Shown in pieces: positions 19,925 to 31,925 of a stretch of 64,000 nucleotides of DNA. Location: contig JAPQWV010000124.1 in the NCBI GenBank assembly GCA_027422505.1, positions 1,240,001 to 1,304,000 of the forward strand, given 5' to 3'. Made by a program: the position numbers and the translations under genes. A model generated the notes under the pieces. The model had not been told where the DNA came from and ran no database searches. It saw nothing but the letters and a program-made list of their open reading frames with translations. Each line of letters starts with the position of its first letter. The stretch's first letter is position 1. This DNA is from Craterostigma plantagineum. Taxonomy: Eukaryota; Streptophyta; Magnoliopsida; Lamiales; Linderniaceae.

Positions 19925-22395
19925 TAAAATAATTAAAAAGTAATGAGACTAATTGGGCTCGAGCTCGTTTAAAGCCAACGGTCTCGAGCTCGAGCTCTTG
20001 CAATAAAATAATAATATATAATAAATAAAAAATCAAATAGAAAAGTTTCGAGCTCAAATGATCGGGCTCAACTTGAGCCTTGAGCTTAGATTTGTCAATG
20101 GGGCGGGGAGTCCTTGATTTCATATCCCTAAGGGCACGGACGGAGGAAGATCTCTCTTCGTTGGCGGGGACGGAGCGGGGACGAGGATTATAGTCCCCCG
20201 CTCTTTCCGATATTAGTAATATTTAAATAGTATTATACATAAAAATAATATTTAAATAATTTTTTTAGACAATTCATATTATTAAATATAAATAAATTTA
20301 AAATATATATATTAAATTATTAAATAATATATCACATTTATATATTATAATCAGTTTAAAAAGCGTTACGTAGCGCGCCTCGTAGCGTAAAAAAGCGTAA
20401 GATGCTACCAAAACGCGTTAAAGAGCAACGAAAATAGCGTTTTACTTCAAAAGCGCACGCTAAATATGACGTGTCACGCGATATACGCTAAATTTTACGC
20501 TTTTTACGCTATAGCGTATAATACCCACGCTTTTCCGGGAAATAATTATTTTATTCAGATTAAGGGTGTAGGAGATAATCTAATAAACTTTAGTGGCAAA
20601 TTTGTAAATACTTTGGTTAAATGAAATCGATTACGATTAGGGTTGGCTTCTACACCTCATTTGCTCGAAAGAATTTAATGGTTTCACCTGCGTATTGGTT
20701 TGAAATGTACCCAAGAGTTTAATTTTGTTTGACTAATCAACTCGAGTTTGTGGACTCTTTAAAAGGAGTCGCACGTATCAATTGAAGAACTTGAACCTTT
20801 CTGAGTGGGTTTATCTATGTTGTTGTCAATTGAGACGAATTCAAACCAGTTCAATTTTTTTCCTCAAAACGAATCAACGGTTGTGGCAGAGTTTGCTTTA
20901 TTGTTGGGTTTCGAACAATTTTGATTCACGCGTTGCCTTATTATTGCTAAGCATCATGTTTTGTGACATAGTGGATTAGAGGTTTATCTGGTGCCCTGCA
21001 AGAGAATATTTCTCTTCTGTTGGAGTCTGATTTTATATTCGGTGATTTCTTAAGGTGTATCTTCTAGGTTAATTTTTAAGTTGAAGGCTGGTGTGTTTAC
21101 TTATATGGTTATAGGCTACACACATATATACATATATTTGCATTATAAATGGTTTGCTCGAAATACTCACGCAATGCGCTACGCTATTTACGCTTCGCGC
21201 TGCTGACACTAAAACGCAAGACACTGCGCAATACGTTTTTTAAAACATTGATTATAATATAAATGAAATATTTTATATATTAGCGTTGCGGGGAGGGGAA
21301 ACCCCACGGGGACAGGGACAGGATAGGGACGGGGACAATTTCGTCCTCGTCTAGGTAGCGGGGACGGGGGATCTAACCCTGCCCTTGCCCTGCCTCGTTG
21401 ATACATAGTAATAAACTTGAGCATGAGTCGAATCGAACTCTAGCCAAACCACAATATTAAAAGGCGCTTAAGGCGAGAGGCGATGTGAGGCAAAGGTGTT
21501 TTGCCTCACCTTGCTTCATTTCATATCGAGGTGACATCTTCTAAGGTGTTCGCCTTTACCTCCTCACCACAAAACAGAATTGGTAAATTAAGATAAATAA
21601 AATTGGACAACAAAGCTGAACCAGGATATTAAATTGGGATGAAGATGATTATATTGATGAGTAGAGCAGTCAGGGGGCTGCGACTTTTCAGGCCCATCAT
21701 AGGGTGGGCCTGAATGGGCAAGCACGTGCGGGCCGCGGGCTTTGGCAGGGCGGGGCAGCCCGCGGGCCCACCAATATTTAAAATATATATTAACTAATAA
21801 ATATATATTTATATATAAATTGCATAGTTTTTTTATTTTTTAGGTAGATTTGTATTTAATAGAGTTAAAAAGATTAATCAATTAATATTAAAAAGTTGAA
21901 TTAGATAAGATATATTTTTATAATTTTTTGATTTTTTATTTTCATTCTTATTTTTTTATGTTTTTTAATTAAAGCGGGTTAAGCCCGCCAGTGGGTTGGG
22001 GGACCTATTCATAGGCCAGTTTGGCAGGCCATCCCGCTCCGCCCCGCCAGTGGGAGGGCTACGGGCCGGCCCACCCGCCGGCCCGTTTTGACAGGTCTAA
22101 TGAATATGATGAATATATTTTTTCGGTTATATAACTTTTAAGATGATTATTAAGTTTATTTGCATGATGTTGTATAAATGTCATATCCAAACGCGCAACA
22201 AATATTTTTTCATGAATAATGTTATGCATTTAGTTAAACTCTGTTTGTTAAGTATAATATAATTCACGTATGTTAGCGATATACATATATATTGGTTCAT
22301 GCGATTCACGGTGAGCCTCGATATTTGAGACAAGCACCTTGACTTGCAAAGGCGGTGCCTAATTGCCCTTTCTCGCCTTAAAAACAAGTCTAACT
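19925..22395. mobile_element. Nest of hAT-like MITEs
   Basis: At least four families are stacked here. GAGCTCGAGCTC-type arms flank at about 19955-20085 and 21415-21440. Inside them is a GGGGACGGGG-type element (about 20087-21407). It is split by a 20352-21250 element with exact 8-bp duplication. To the right, a GGCGCTTAAGGCGAGAGGCG-type element (about 21450-22390) is split by a GGGCGGGCTAAGCCC-type element (about 21664-22100). All have GC-rich ends and AT-rich middles and no coding capacity. Confidence 0.55.
20352..21250. mobile_element. hAT-like element with 8-bp target duplication
   Basis: It begins CAGTTTAAAAAGCGTTACG and ends ACGTTTTTTAAAACATTG, an inverted pair of the CAGTGTTTTAAAA type. 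The 8-bp word ATTATAAT flanks it on both sides (20344-20351 and 21251-21258). Near both ends there are repeated (A)GCG(T/C) words. The middle has no intact transposase; its AT-rich core includes only short ORFs. Confidence 0.7.
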
Positions 22396-22399
22396 ACAT

Positions 22400-23200
22400 G
22401 TAGACGGGCAGCCTTTTTTCCGGTGGAAAGGACATCAATATCTGTGGAGATCTTACTATGTATAGTGGTTGTTGGGCTTCTGACTCCATAAACTCCTAAT
22501 CCTTCGTTTACTCCAACCATTCCAAGTGCACGCAATCAACAATAGAGAATGAAATAACAGTGAAAACAAATGCAAATTTTCATCGATTTGATCATTTTAT
22601 GAACTTCACAGACAGTGTAAATGACTAGCGTTCCCCAAAGTCCGAAGCTGCCCTCGTGCTCCCGTTGGATGTTCCTTCGCCTCGATCCTACAAACTGCCG
22701 AAAAAACTGTTCAAAGATCACTATGATGCCTTAGTGGTACTGCCTGAGGTCATTTGAAACTAAGTAATGAGTCAGATCAAATTTTTTTTTTCAACTGGTG
22801 AAAATTTCCAGATACGCAGCAGCACATCAATAAATTAAATTGTAGTTTATTAAGGATAAAATTGAAATTAAATTGATTTGTAGTAATTCTTCAATTGAGT
22901 TAAGGGTAATTTGGAGTAATATTTTTCGACACACCAACCAATCAATTAAAAGTGTACATTCAAATGTGCTCACCCTTAATATAATAGATCATTTGTTATT
23001 ACCCCCATTCGAATTGAATAAGGTTTTGCAATTTTCGATTCGAATAAATACCGGTGATAGTCACTGCTTCACGTCAAGATCTTTAGTCTTCGCCTAAACC
23101 ACATGCCTTGAAATATGATCAAGATACACTTTTATTATGAGATTGACATCTATTTTAACATAACTCTTATTTCACGACCACATAACTAACCACCAAACAA
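22400..23200. other. Intergenic, no gene found
   Basis: No convincing ORF. The right part serves as the 3' flank of the minus-strand secreted-protein gene. Confidence 0.4.
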
Positions 23201-23222
23201 TTTAAAACCCCACTGCTAATTA

Positions 23223-23645
23223 TCACTCATTTTCCCAAGGGGCAATACTCTTCCAACCCTTCTTATCATAGCTGATATCAATGCCCTCGGAGTTAGCCCT
23301 AAAGTAGATATTCGCACGACCTTTATCCCTAGAAGGCTCATACGCATGAAAGGAAGTAAACTTCAACCCAAAAACTGCAGCTGCGTAGTACACTTTGTCC
23401 TCGTCTGTTTTCAGCTGATATTCCTGGCCTGGGCTCAATTGGGCTGAGCCCTTATCTTCTCCTCCTTCTACTTCGACGTTTACGTTGATCGCCGGCGAAC
23501 TTTTTGGCACGACGCTTGCGATGTGAATCAAGGGTTTTGTGAATGCTTCGATGGTGGATTGGGTTCTTATTGCGAGCGAAAATGTCGAGGAGTTGAGGGT
23601 TATGATTAAAAAGATAGGGATGATGTATAGTTTAGTACTGTCCAT
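23223..23645 (-). CDS. Small secreted protein, S-protein-homolog-like
   Basis: A single exon encodes 140 residues from an ATG preceded by a TATA box. The first 25 or so residues are a signal peptide (MDSTKLYIIPIFLIITLNSS and on to a cleavage site near LAIR). The mature part is beta-rich with LSPGQEYQL, VYYAAAVFGLKFTSFHAYEP and ISYDKKGWKSIAPWE. The L-x-P-G-Q-x-Y start and aromatic-rich strands recall plant self-incompatibility S1/SPH proteins, but the cysteines usual in that family are absent. I therefore give only a loose family suggestion. It would act outside the cell. Confidence 0.6.
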   Translation of the reverse strand: MDSTKLYIIPIFLIITLNSSTFSLAIRTQSTIEAFTKPLIHIASVVPKSSPAINVNVEVEGGEDKGSAQLSPGQEYQLKTDEDKVYYAAAVFGLKFTSFHAYEPSRDKGRANIYFRANSEGIDISYDKKGWKSIAPWENE

Positions 23646-23701
23646 TTCGACATAAAATTTTCTTGATCTTGATGTTAATGTTGGGCTTTGTTACGTATTG
23701 T

Positions 23702-23711
23702 GTTTATATAG
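23702..23711 (-). promoter_or_regulatory. TATA box of the secreted-protein gene
   Basis: The minus strand reads CTATATAAAC about 57 bases upstream of the ATG at 23645, a good plant TATA element. Confidence 0.5.
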
Positions 23712-24215
23712 TTTGGAGGAGGACGATGTGGTCATGGAGGAAAGGTGGAGTTAATTCATTATGGATTTGGTTAATTCAAGAATGGGTTATGGCAATTCTT
23801 TTTATTGGAATGAAATTTGGAATGATGGGGTGTGATTATGTCTCTAAAAGTCAAAGATTGCGTGAGTAAATGATATTTGAAATCTGCATTGAGTGTTGTT
23901 TAATTTCGCATTATATTTATGTAGACGATTTTATTGATCGGGAATAGGGTTTATTTGAAACCTCCATAATATCTTTACGAATGACTCAAATAAGCAGCAA
24001 GAAAATGCGATTATAGTCGTTTATAGAATTACGTGTTACTAACATAAAATGCAACACATTGAGTGAGAGCTCATTCTTTGTTGGACATGAAATCGCCGCC
24101 AGCAATAGCGAGTTCATTGGAAGAGTACAAATCTGACGTCGTCACTTCTTCGAGGCTTTATCTAAGAAACCTCAGTACAACAAACAATACGGTCCAAATT
24201 CTTAAACAGACAACA

Positions 24216-25926
24216 ATGTCCTCGAAAACCCACGACAACCCGCCCGAAGCCGAACCCGAACCCGTGGAGTGGGCCCAGCGCGCGTGGACGCTGCTAGACT
24301 CACTACGCGCGTCGTCGCCCTTAATCCAGTGCATCACCAACACGGTGTCCCACGATTTCGTCGCTAACGTCCTCCTCTCGGCCGGCGCTTCGCCGGCGAT
24401 GGTTCATTCCTCGGAGGAGATACCCGATTTCACACCTAAAGTCCACGCGCTCTACGTGAACGTGGGGACACTCGACGCCCACTGGCTGCCGGCCATGAAG
24501 GCGGCGGCTCAGGTGGCGAACGAGCACGGAAAGCCGTGGGTTCTTGACCCCGTCGCCGCCGGTTGCTCCGATTTCCGACTAAGGGCGTGTTTGGATTTGC
24601 TTGAGCTGAGGCCGTGGGTCGTTCGAGGAAATGCTTCGGAGATTTTGGCCCTTCACAATGGCCGCGTGGATGAGAATTCAAAGGCGAGTGAGTGCTTTTA
24701 TTTCAATTTTTATCCGTCTTTTGTGGGTGGGTGACAATTTCCTCGAGTTTTCAGTGATCGCAATGGTGATTGGTGATAAAAATCTGAGTCTTTTACTCTT
24801 TTGTATCGATTCCATGAATTGTTTCATTCAATTTCATTGGTTTTTCTTCGTCAACTGTTATTGTAAGGGTTATTGGTGATCAAAATCGAGCCTTTTGTAT
24901 CGATCCCATGAAATGTTTCATTCAATTTCGCTGGTTCTTCGTTGCCAACAGCGATTAAAGTGGTGATTGGTGATCAAAATTGAGTCTTTTTGTATCGATG
25001 CCATGAATTGTTTCATTCACTTTCATCGGTTCTTCATTGCCAACAGCAATTACTAGGGCGATTGGCGATAAAAATCGAGTCTTCTGTATCGACCCATGAA
25101 ATGTTTCATTCAGTTTCATTGGTTCTTCGTTGCCAACAGTGATTACAAAGGTGATTGGTGATAAAATTGGTTCAAAATCGAGTCTTTTCCATCGATTCCA
25201 TGAATTTTTTCATTCAGTTTCACCGATTCTTCGTTGCCAACAACAGTGATTACTAGTGTAATTGGTGATAAAAATCGAGTCCTTTTCGTCTATTCCTCGA
25301 ATTGTCTTGTCTCATTTCAGTTTCACCGATGCTTCGTTGCCAATGGCGATTGGTGATAAAAATCGAGTCTTTTGTATCGATTCCATGAAATGTGTTTCAC
25401 TGCTTCATTGCCAACTGTGATTACTAGTGTGATTGGGGTTTAAAATCGAGTCTTTTGCATCATTTCACGAACTGTTTTCATCGGATCGTCATTGTCGAAC
25501 AGACCCCATTCACCTTTTTTTTCTTTCTTTTCTCAGGGCGTAGACAGCACTTATGAATCTACAGACGCCATCGAAGCAGCAAAAGCCCTCTCAAGAATGA
25601 CCAAGAACATAGTAGCAGTTTCTGGGGCAGTAGACATAATCACAGACGGCGATAGAGTGATCGGAGTTAAAAATGGCGTCCCAATGATGCAAAAGATTAC
25701 GGCGACGGGCTGCTCTGTAACGGCCCTCATTTCAGCCTTCGTTGCGATAAATCCCTCAAATCCCTTCGAAGCTACGGCGATCGCATTGTCTTTATTCGGT
25801 CTTGCGGGCGAATTGGGGTCTGAAGAAGCGAAAGGCCCGTCTTCGTTGAGGACGAATTTGATCGATTCGCTTTATGGTTTGAATCGAGATATTGTGATTC
25901 GTGGGGTGGCTATTAGCAACATGTGA
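24216..25926 (+). CDS. THIM: Hydroxyethylthiazole kinase (thiamine salvage)
   Basis: Two exons (24216-24683 and 25537-25926) give about 285 residues, near the family length. The enzyme phosphorylates 4-methyl-5-(2-hydroxyethyl)thiazole for thiamine re-use. Conserved blocks are SPLIQCITNTVSHDFVANVL, LLSAGASPAMVHSSEEIPDF, KPWVLDPVAAG and KITATGCSVTALISAF with the GC loop of ribokinase-like kinases near residue 213. Joining the exons in frame needs an AG|GCGAGT donor, a GC-AG intron; the nearby GT would break the frame. Upstream in-frame ATGs at 24087 and possibly earlier could extend the N-terminus, but AACAATG at 24216 has the better context and fits the family start. The 853-bp intron holds a degenerate tandem repeat. 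Confidence 0.9.
24745..25475 (+). repeat. Intronic minisatellite, ~90-100-bp units
   Basis: About seven to eight degenerate copies contain GTGATTGGTGATAAAAATCG, TTTTGTATCGATTCCATGAA, and CATTGGTTCTTCGTTGCCAA. They fill nearly all of the THIM intron. Confidence 0.8.
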
Positions 25927-26039
25927 ATTTGTCTTTCCTAAACATGAGTGTAGCAATGCCATATATATTGTAGCTTTTGTTTTGCGTTATGTATGAAAAT
26001 TGAACACACAAAAGGCAGGCATAAATTACAAACTTTTTA

Positions 26040-26851
26040 CGAGGGTTGATAAAGAAACGCAAACCCTAACTTCTCTCCCTAACTTCTCTCTTATTTTTCT
26101 CCGCCATCTCTCTAGCGCCGTCACCTTCAAAAAACTGCTCTTCCCCTCCTCCATTTATGGAGGATGGGGAGGCCTTTTTCTTCCCTTGTTTTTTTTAGGT
26201 TCTAGAATTTAGATTCTTGTGTGTGTGTTTTGTGTTTTTCCTTAATTTTTTGGGTGTTCTCTTCACATGGAGGGCGACGAACCACGCCTCTTCGTCCTCC
26301 TGGTTTGTGGAGGTGTAGGAAGCCCATCGTCCTACATTAGGCTGTGGTTTTTGCGTTTTTAGGGCTGCTTTTTTTTTTGCTTGTCGTCTAGCCTCCCGCC
26401 TCGACGCAGCAACCTCTCCGCCGGCGTCACCAACCACCACCACATTCTGCCACTTCTCGCCACCGTCCACTAGTGAGTCTCCCGTATGGAGCTCGTTTCT
26501 CCCAGTCCCGACCATTTGGTCAGGAGCTTTTTTCTCCCATTGTGGAGCCCTTTCTCCCCCAGTGGAGCCCCTTCCAATGAAGACGAGGGCATCAAGTCGT
26601 TGGACAAAGAAAATGTAGAATATCGTAGATTTGGATTAATAGCCGTGTTTGCGGTATGGTCTATAGTTCTTTGGTCTAAGTTTGAGGTTTTTAGTTTTCT
26701 GTCGCCTTTTGTTATTTTGAGGTGATGTGTGCTCCTGCGTGTGAGCCTTTGTTCTCTACCGGATTTTGATGTCACCGAAGAGACCCATTCAGCTATTTAG
26801 TCCATGTTATTTTGTTGATTAATACAAGCTATCGTTTAAAAAAAAAAAAAG
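26040..26851 (+). mobile_element. Non-LTR retroelement copy, poly(A)-ended
   Basis: Its 3' part shares a recognisable sequence with the element at 33,281-34,143, including GTGAGCC(T)TTGTTCTCTACC, (G)AGAGACC and GCTATTTAG, and ends in about 12 A at 26838-26849. The left side is a CT-rich start of the AACCCTAACTTCTC type. No target duplication was found, and the left edge is approximate. There is no reverse transcriptase, so it is a non-autonomous, SINE- or truncated LINE-like copy. Confidence 0.5.
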
Positions 26852-26945
26852 GAAGACCTTTTGTCCCTATAAAGAAAAGCTTTTCAATTGGGCTTTTATT
26901 TAAGTAATTAAAATAAATATGTAAAAATAGTAAGATTGAGTGTTT

Positions 26946-26991
26946 GGCAGGATTCGAACTTGCACGGGCAGAGTCCACATGATTTCTAGTC
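26946..26991 (-). pseudogene. 3' half of a tRNA-Ser(AGA)-like gene
   Basis: The minus strand reads GACTAGAAATCATGTGGACT, then CTGCCCGTGCAAGTTCGAATCC, then TGCCA. This equals the anticodon loop (AGA), variable arm and T arm of plant nuclear tRNA-Ser(AGA). The 5' half is missing on the adjoining side, and the T stem has one mismatch (GCAAG with CCTGC). It is a relic, not a working gene. Confidence 0.6.
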
Positions 26992-29200
26992 ATTAATAAT
27001 TCGTAGGGATATATTCCAATGATATCTTAACAATTATCTTTCTGTTTTATTAAAGCTCATACCATCTACTATGGTATGTCAATTTTAATGTTATACAATA
27101 ATTATCATTATATCCTTATATTATTGTATATTTTTAGTTAAATTAATACTCTCTTTCTCCACAAATGGACGTGTCTTATTCAATTAATTTTATAAACAAT
27201 TGATAATTTGTTAAAAAAGATAACCCACGGGCACTATCTCATGTCATTTTGATAATTAAAATATAAAATAAATAATAAAACTATATAAAAAAGCTACACA
27301 CTACATAAGTTGAATAAACTGCTTTCCTTCACAATTGCATTAATTGCACGCACAATGTGCAAGAGTGACTCGTCATTATAATTGACGAATGAACTATTTT
27401 GCTATGGTAATTGAAGGTTTCATCAGATATATGTCACTCTGTGGAGCAAATATGGAGCAGAGAAAAACAGGAAAAAAGAAAGAAAACTTTTAACGTAGAA
27501 TATCCCGTGTATAAACATTTACAATGCACAAAGGCTCAATTGATAAGGCCTAAGGGCAGCAAAGTTAATATAAACCCTAGAAAACCCTCTCGAATAAATG
27601 AATATTATTTATTCTGGACTGATCTTCTTCTCTTAAAAAACACTCTCGAAAACCCAGAAAATCTTAAAAGCATCCTACTTAAATTCATAGAAATCAGCTC
27701 CATAGAATAACATACACGAAAAATTGTAGTTCGAGCGAATTGTGGAGTTTGAAGAACTTGTAGGTTTGCTATAAGCACAAGTAACAACCTAAGGAGTTGT
27801 AATGTTAAAATGGATACTACGTCGAACATTCGAAATGTTATATAACATGTCAAGTTTGTTTGTTTTTGTTTTTGTTGCAATGTGTATCAGTTTATCTGCT
27901 ACAACGTTGTTGACTTATTTAGGACAATTTGGCAAGATATCTAAATGACATGTAATGATATTAGATGGGGTAGTAAGAAGTAGTAGGAAGAGTGACACAA
28001 AACCTACCAATTTATTTCTTTCTGCGTATATTAGTACTGATAAGCACGGATTTACGAGTACAAATTCGTCGAAATCGAGTCTATTTGTATCATAATTTAA
28101 ACAATTTTACACTGTGACGACAAAGTCAATCAAGAGTATAATATGTATGGTCGAATATATCTAGAAATCATATGGTCGAATGAAGTGGATCGAACGAATA
28201 ATGTGGTTGACTTGGAAATGAGATCTTCGATGAATTATTGGCCGTGTAGTTTGCTTCCTCTTTGTGTGGAAAAGACATAGATATAGAATAAAATTAGGGA
28301 ATATGTAGATATCGCATCGCAACTATTATAAAGTTATCAGTGATAGGACAATATAAATATCTGCCTGAACAATGTTTTGTTATTCAAATAAATTTTTATC
28401 TTTCATCTCGAATGATTACTCCTCGGTTTGCGAAACCGATTATAATTGGATTATCGGAAGTTTTGACGCTCAACTTAAACCCAAACCCCCAACAAGAGTT
28501 TACTTAAACCCAAACCCCAAACAAGAGTTTTAATCTTTCCATTCAAAATAAAATTATTACCAACTAAAATCATTTTGTTTTGGATGATTTTCGCATGGTT
28601 CGAAAAAGAGGGGTTCGTCTCAATATCGTCGCTGTCTGATCATATCCAAAAAAAAAAAAAATAATCCTCACTCTCAAAATATAAATAAAAAAAGATGATA
28701 ACTCGGCTCTCGCCAACTAGTTTCAAGATTGAAGAGCCAAAACCCTAACGTGTAGATATATTTTTTGAACTTTTAAGGCTAAACTTTAGTAAACTCTTTA
28801 GTCCTTTAAAACTTTTATATGTATAACCATATTCCAAATATGATGGCTCACTAACAAATTGGTCGTCCTCGTCGTAATAACACTATGATTAAATACTTGA
28901 ACGTAAATGCTTTGGAAGACCACATAACACACAGTGCGTCCAAACTCCAAACTTACACACACAATACTATGACGTTTTATTCCATTGCTATTTCGCAAGT
29001 ACACTTATAGAAGATGCAAGAAAATACAAGTACACCAATAGAGAAGATGGCCCTTTATATCAATTCAACTCTCCGGCAAGTCAGTCAAGAGTTTAGTAGT
29101 TTTTCTGCATGGCTTCTTCTTCTTTACTTCCTCGCTCGCTCGCTGCTATTCGAACACCTTCTAATTAATACTTAGCATACCTATACATATATATAATAAT
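26992..29200. other. Intergenic, no gene found
   Basis: This AT-rich stretch has only short chance ORFs. A direct duplication of about 31 bp (CTTAAACCCAAACCCC(C/A)AAC) lies near 28468-28532. Confidence 0.5.
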
Positions 29201-29226
29201 ACTCCATATGGATGCATTTTATTTTA

Positions 29227-29670
29227 TTACATTAGCCTCCTACCGCCCGTCCCAGCTTCTCTTTGGCAGTTAAAGTAGACAGCTGCGATGGGGATTCCGA
29301 GGTTGTATATCTCTGCAAAGTCCCTCGTAATGAAATTCTGACGCCACGGCGGAGCAGCGTAAACAGTTTGATTGCCCAATTGACGGTAAAGTACGAAAAC
29401 TATGCGATGGATTCCCATGCTCGGGCGAGGAGCTTCGTAGCACACAACTTCTTGCCCTAATTACATCATACATATAATACTCAATTTTTTAAGTATACTA
29501 ATTTAAATCAAGAAATGAAAATAAAGATAGGACTGGCAGATATGCTCGAATATGGTACTAACGTAAGAAAAACAATTTGATTTTCACTCACCAAACTGCA
29601 CGCCGGTGGTTCCAGGGATGTCCGTCACCAACCTAGTGTTGTTTTTTGCAGAAATTGATTGATCAGTCCA

Positions 29671-29701
<31 letters not shown>

Positions 29702-30262
29702 ATATGTCGTGTGTGTGTTGTAAACAAAATATTACTTAATAATGGGACTAGGAGTGTGTGTGTGTGTTTTCCCTCCTCTTTTATCTTTTTATTATTGTTT
29801 AAATCTTATAAAAACGCATTTATTTAACATGTTCTAATTCAAATTTATTTACCAGTGGAGATATTCCCTAAGCTGTGGATTAGTGGGGCTTGGAGCATCA
29901 GGATCAACCATAATCTATAGTTAAAGAAATGATCTAATTACATTCTAGTACATAATCGAAGCAAGAAAGGACGTTATTTACAGTACCAATTCATCGTTTT
30001 TAATAGAAAGAGAGAAAAAAAAAGGTGGTGTAGCACTTACAAGCGTGTAAAAGTCTCCTAGTTCATGATCTCCTCCAACGTCAACCCTAGGCTGTGCTTC
30101 TAACCGAGATGGCCTCATATCGCAGCCATTTGAGATTTTCTTATTACCGTAAGTAACACGGAGATCAACAGAGGGCACAAAAGATGGCAAGACATCTCCA
30201 ACTACACCACTAAGCTCTAGAGGATTTATTATCACATTATTATTATTGCTTGCTCTCGGCAT
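29227..30262 (-). CDS. FT-like: FT-like florigen (PEBP family)
   Basis: Four exons (30262-30041, 29914-29853, 29632-29592, 29456-29227) encode 184 residues. Exons 2 and 3 are 62 and 41 nt, exactly the sizes conserved in plant FT/TFL1 genes. PEBP motifs are present: [32 protein letters not shown] and the C-terminal [14 protein letters not shown]. Tyr92 in REYLHW and Gln148 match the FT rather than the TFL1 state. The external-loop segment B reads [15 protein letters not shown]; usual FT is YAPGWRQN, so this copy has one extra residue and Pro in place of Gly. The N-terminus ([14 protein letters not shown]) is longer than in FT. FT proteins move from leaf to apex and, with FD, trigger flowering; whether this variant activates or represses is open. 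Confidence 0.9.
29675..29702. repeat. (AT)n microsatellite in FT intron 2
   Basis: An uninterrupted AT run of about 26 bases lies between exon 3 and exon 2. A shorter GT run follows near 29751-29767. Confidence 0.8.
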
Positions 30263-30336
30263 GTTCGATCGATAGAATAAGCAATGTTTTCTTTTTATTT
30301 TTTTTTTCTTTCTTTCTTGTTCATTTGCTGCTTAGA

Positions 30337-30347
30337 TATATTTATAG
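30337..30347 (-). promoter_or_regulatory. TATA box of the FT-like gene
   Basis: The minus strand reads CTATAAATATA about 75 bases upstream of the ATG at 30262, a plausible core promoter. Confidence 0.5.
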
Positions 30348-30379
30348 TTGACATACAAGGCAAGGCTTGACTTGCCTAG

Positions 30380-31900
30380 TTGCTTATAGAATCTGATGTC
30401 TTCCTCCAATATACATCACTTTCGCCTCTTTTTTCTCTGCCAAGTATAATGCAAGCTAAAGAGATAATCCGACCATTATTTGTTTGTCTTTGTCTCGTGA
30501 ATCTAAGGGTTCATGTATCATGTTCGTCCTCTTATTCGAAGTATGTTGTTTTGATTTTACGTCCCATTAGTGTTTTTTTTTTCATTTTTATTCCTGTCGA
30601 TTTGGATTCCATGATTATTGGCCAACTGCCAAACAATATTCGTACCATAAAAATAAAGCTATGTGCATTTCTGACCATGTATTTTGTCATTGACGAATAT
30701 TTTGAGGAAAAATGTGATCTATTTTTCCCTCCCTCTTTCACTTGGTAAAAATCGCCTTTTGTCCCGATTGATTGATTGTGTCTTTTCTGGTCCCTAAGAG
30801 TCGGGTCAAGTCGGTAAAATGAGAATGTTCTATTCATCTATTCTAGAATAGCATGTGTACTAATTTATGACTACAAGTTTATATTGTTTCTAGAACCTCG
30901 GAGGTGAGGGCATGATGTTCTTGAAGTGCAGAATGTAAGATACGATAATCACGTCTACTCCTGTCGGAATGATGACTCGATAATGTAGAATACGAATATT
31001 TATATATATATATATATATATTCACTTTTTTTTGTAGGAAATCCCAATTATGTGCATAGGTTAGATTAATCAATGTTATGTATTATGTATGTGTGAATAG
31101 AATCCACCAACAACAGCCTATCATCGGATAATTTATATTCATTGGTCGCAGTTTTTTAGGCTTTGACGACGAAGATCAGATTCTTTACGATTGGAAGATA
31201 AGATGGGCGGGAGGAAGTCCTCGGACGACCTAACATATGAATATTCTACGAATATAATGATTGTATATCTTTCGCATATCATACTCAAAATGATAATTAT
31301 CCCCATCCATCCCATCCCAGCTTAAATTAATATTTGATTACTTTGAAGTGGAAGAAAATGGACGTAAAATTCATGAAAGCAAGCAATAAAAGCTCTCAAT
31401 GAGTTATTATTCTTTCTTTGGTGGCGTCTCATCAGTGTTTGTTTGTTATGTGGTCATCTTTTGCTAAAGGCAATGACGTACATTGTCTCTTCTTCACAGT
31501 TATATCATATCAATGCCCGTTATAGACGTTGAAGTATTGCGAGTAATATTAACTTCCATAAACTTAAATTACAGTTTTGAAGAGATATTTCTGCCAATTC
31601 AAGTTTTACATCGTTTCGTTCAACACAGAAAACTAACGGTATAGCAGCTTTAACCAGTTGCAGACCCCTAACTGCAAGGATACATACTACACACTCTCCT
31701 CCTAATTCTTCTAACTATCGGTTGATAATCCTTAAAACTTCCATGGAAGTGAACTCTTACATAGTTCGGTAAATGGCCAACACATAATCTTTTCTTCAAC
31801 TGTCTTCCTCGGCCGCATATTTTTCTGCTCTCTCTCATAATCTTCCAAGCAGATTTTAACACCTTAAAACCAATCCTTTCTCGAATCAGACAACAATTAG
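30380..31900. other. Intergenic, no gene found
   Basis: It holds the upstream region of the FT-like gene and the 3' flank of the RRM gene. A (TA)n run lies at about 30999-31021. No credible ORF was found. Confidence 0.5.
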
Positions 31901-31925
31901 AAAATCTTTTCCCCATCTTTCTAGC

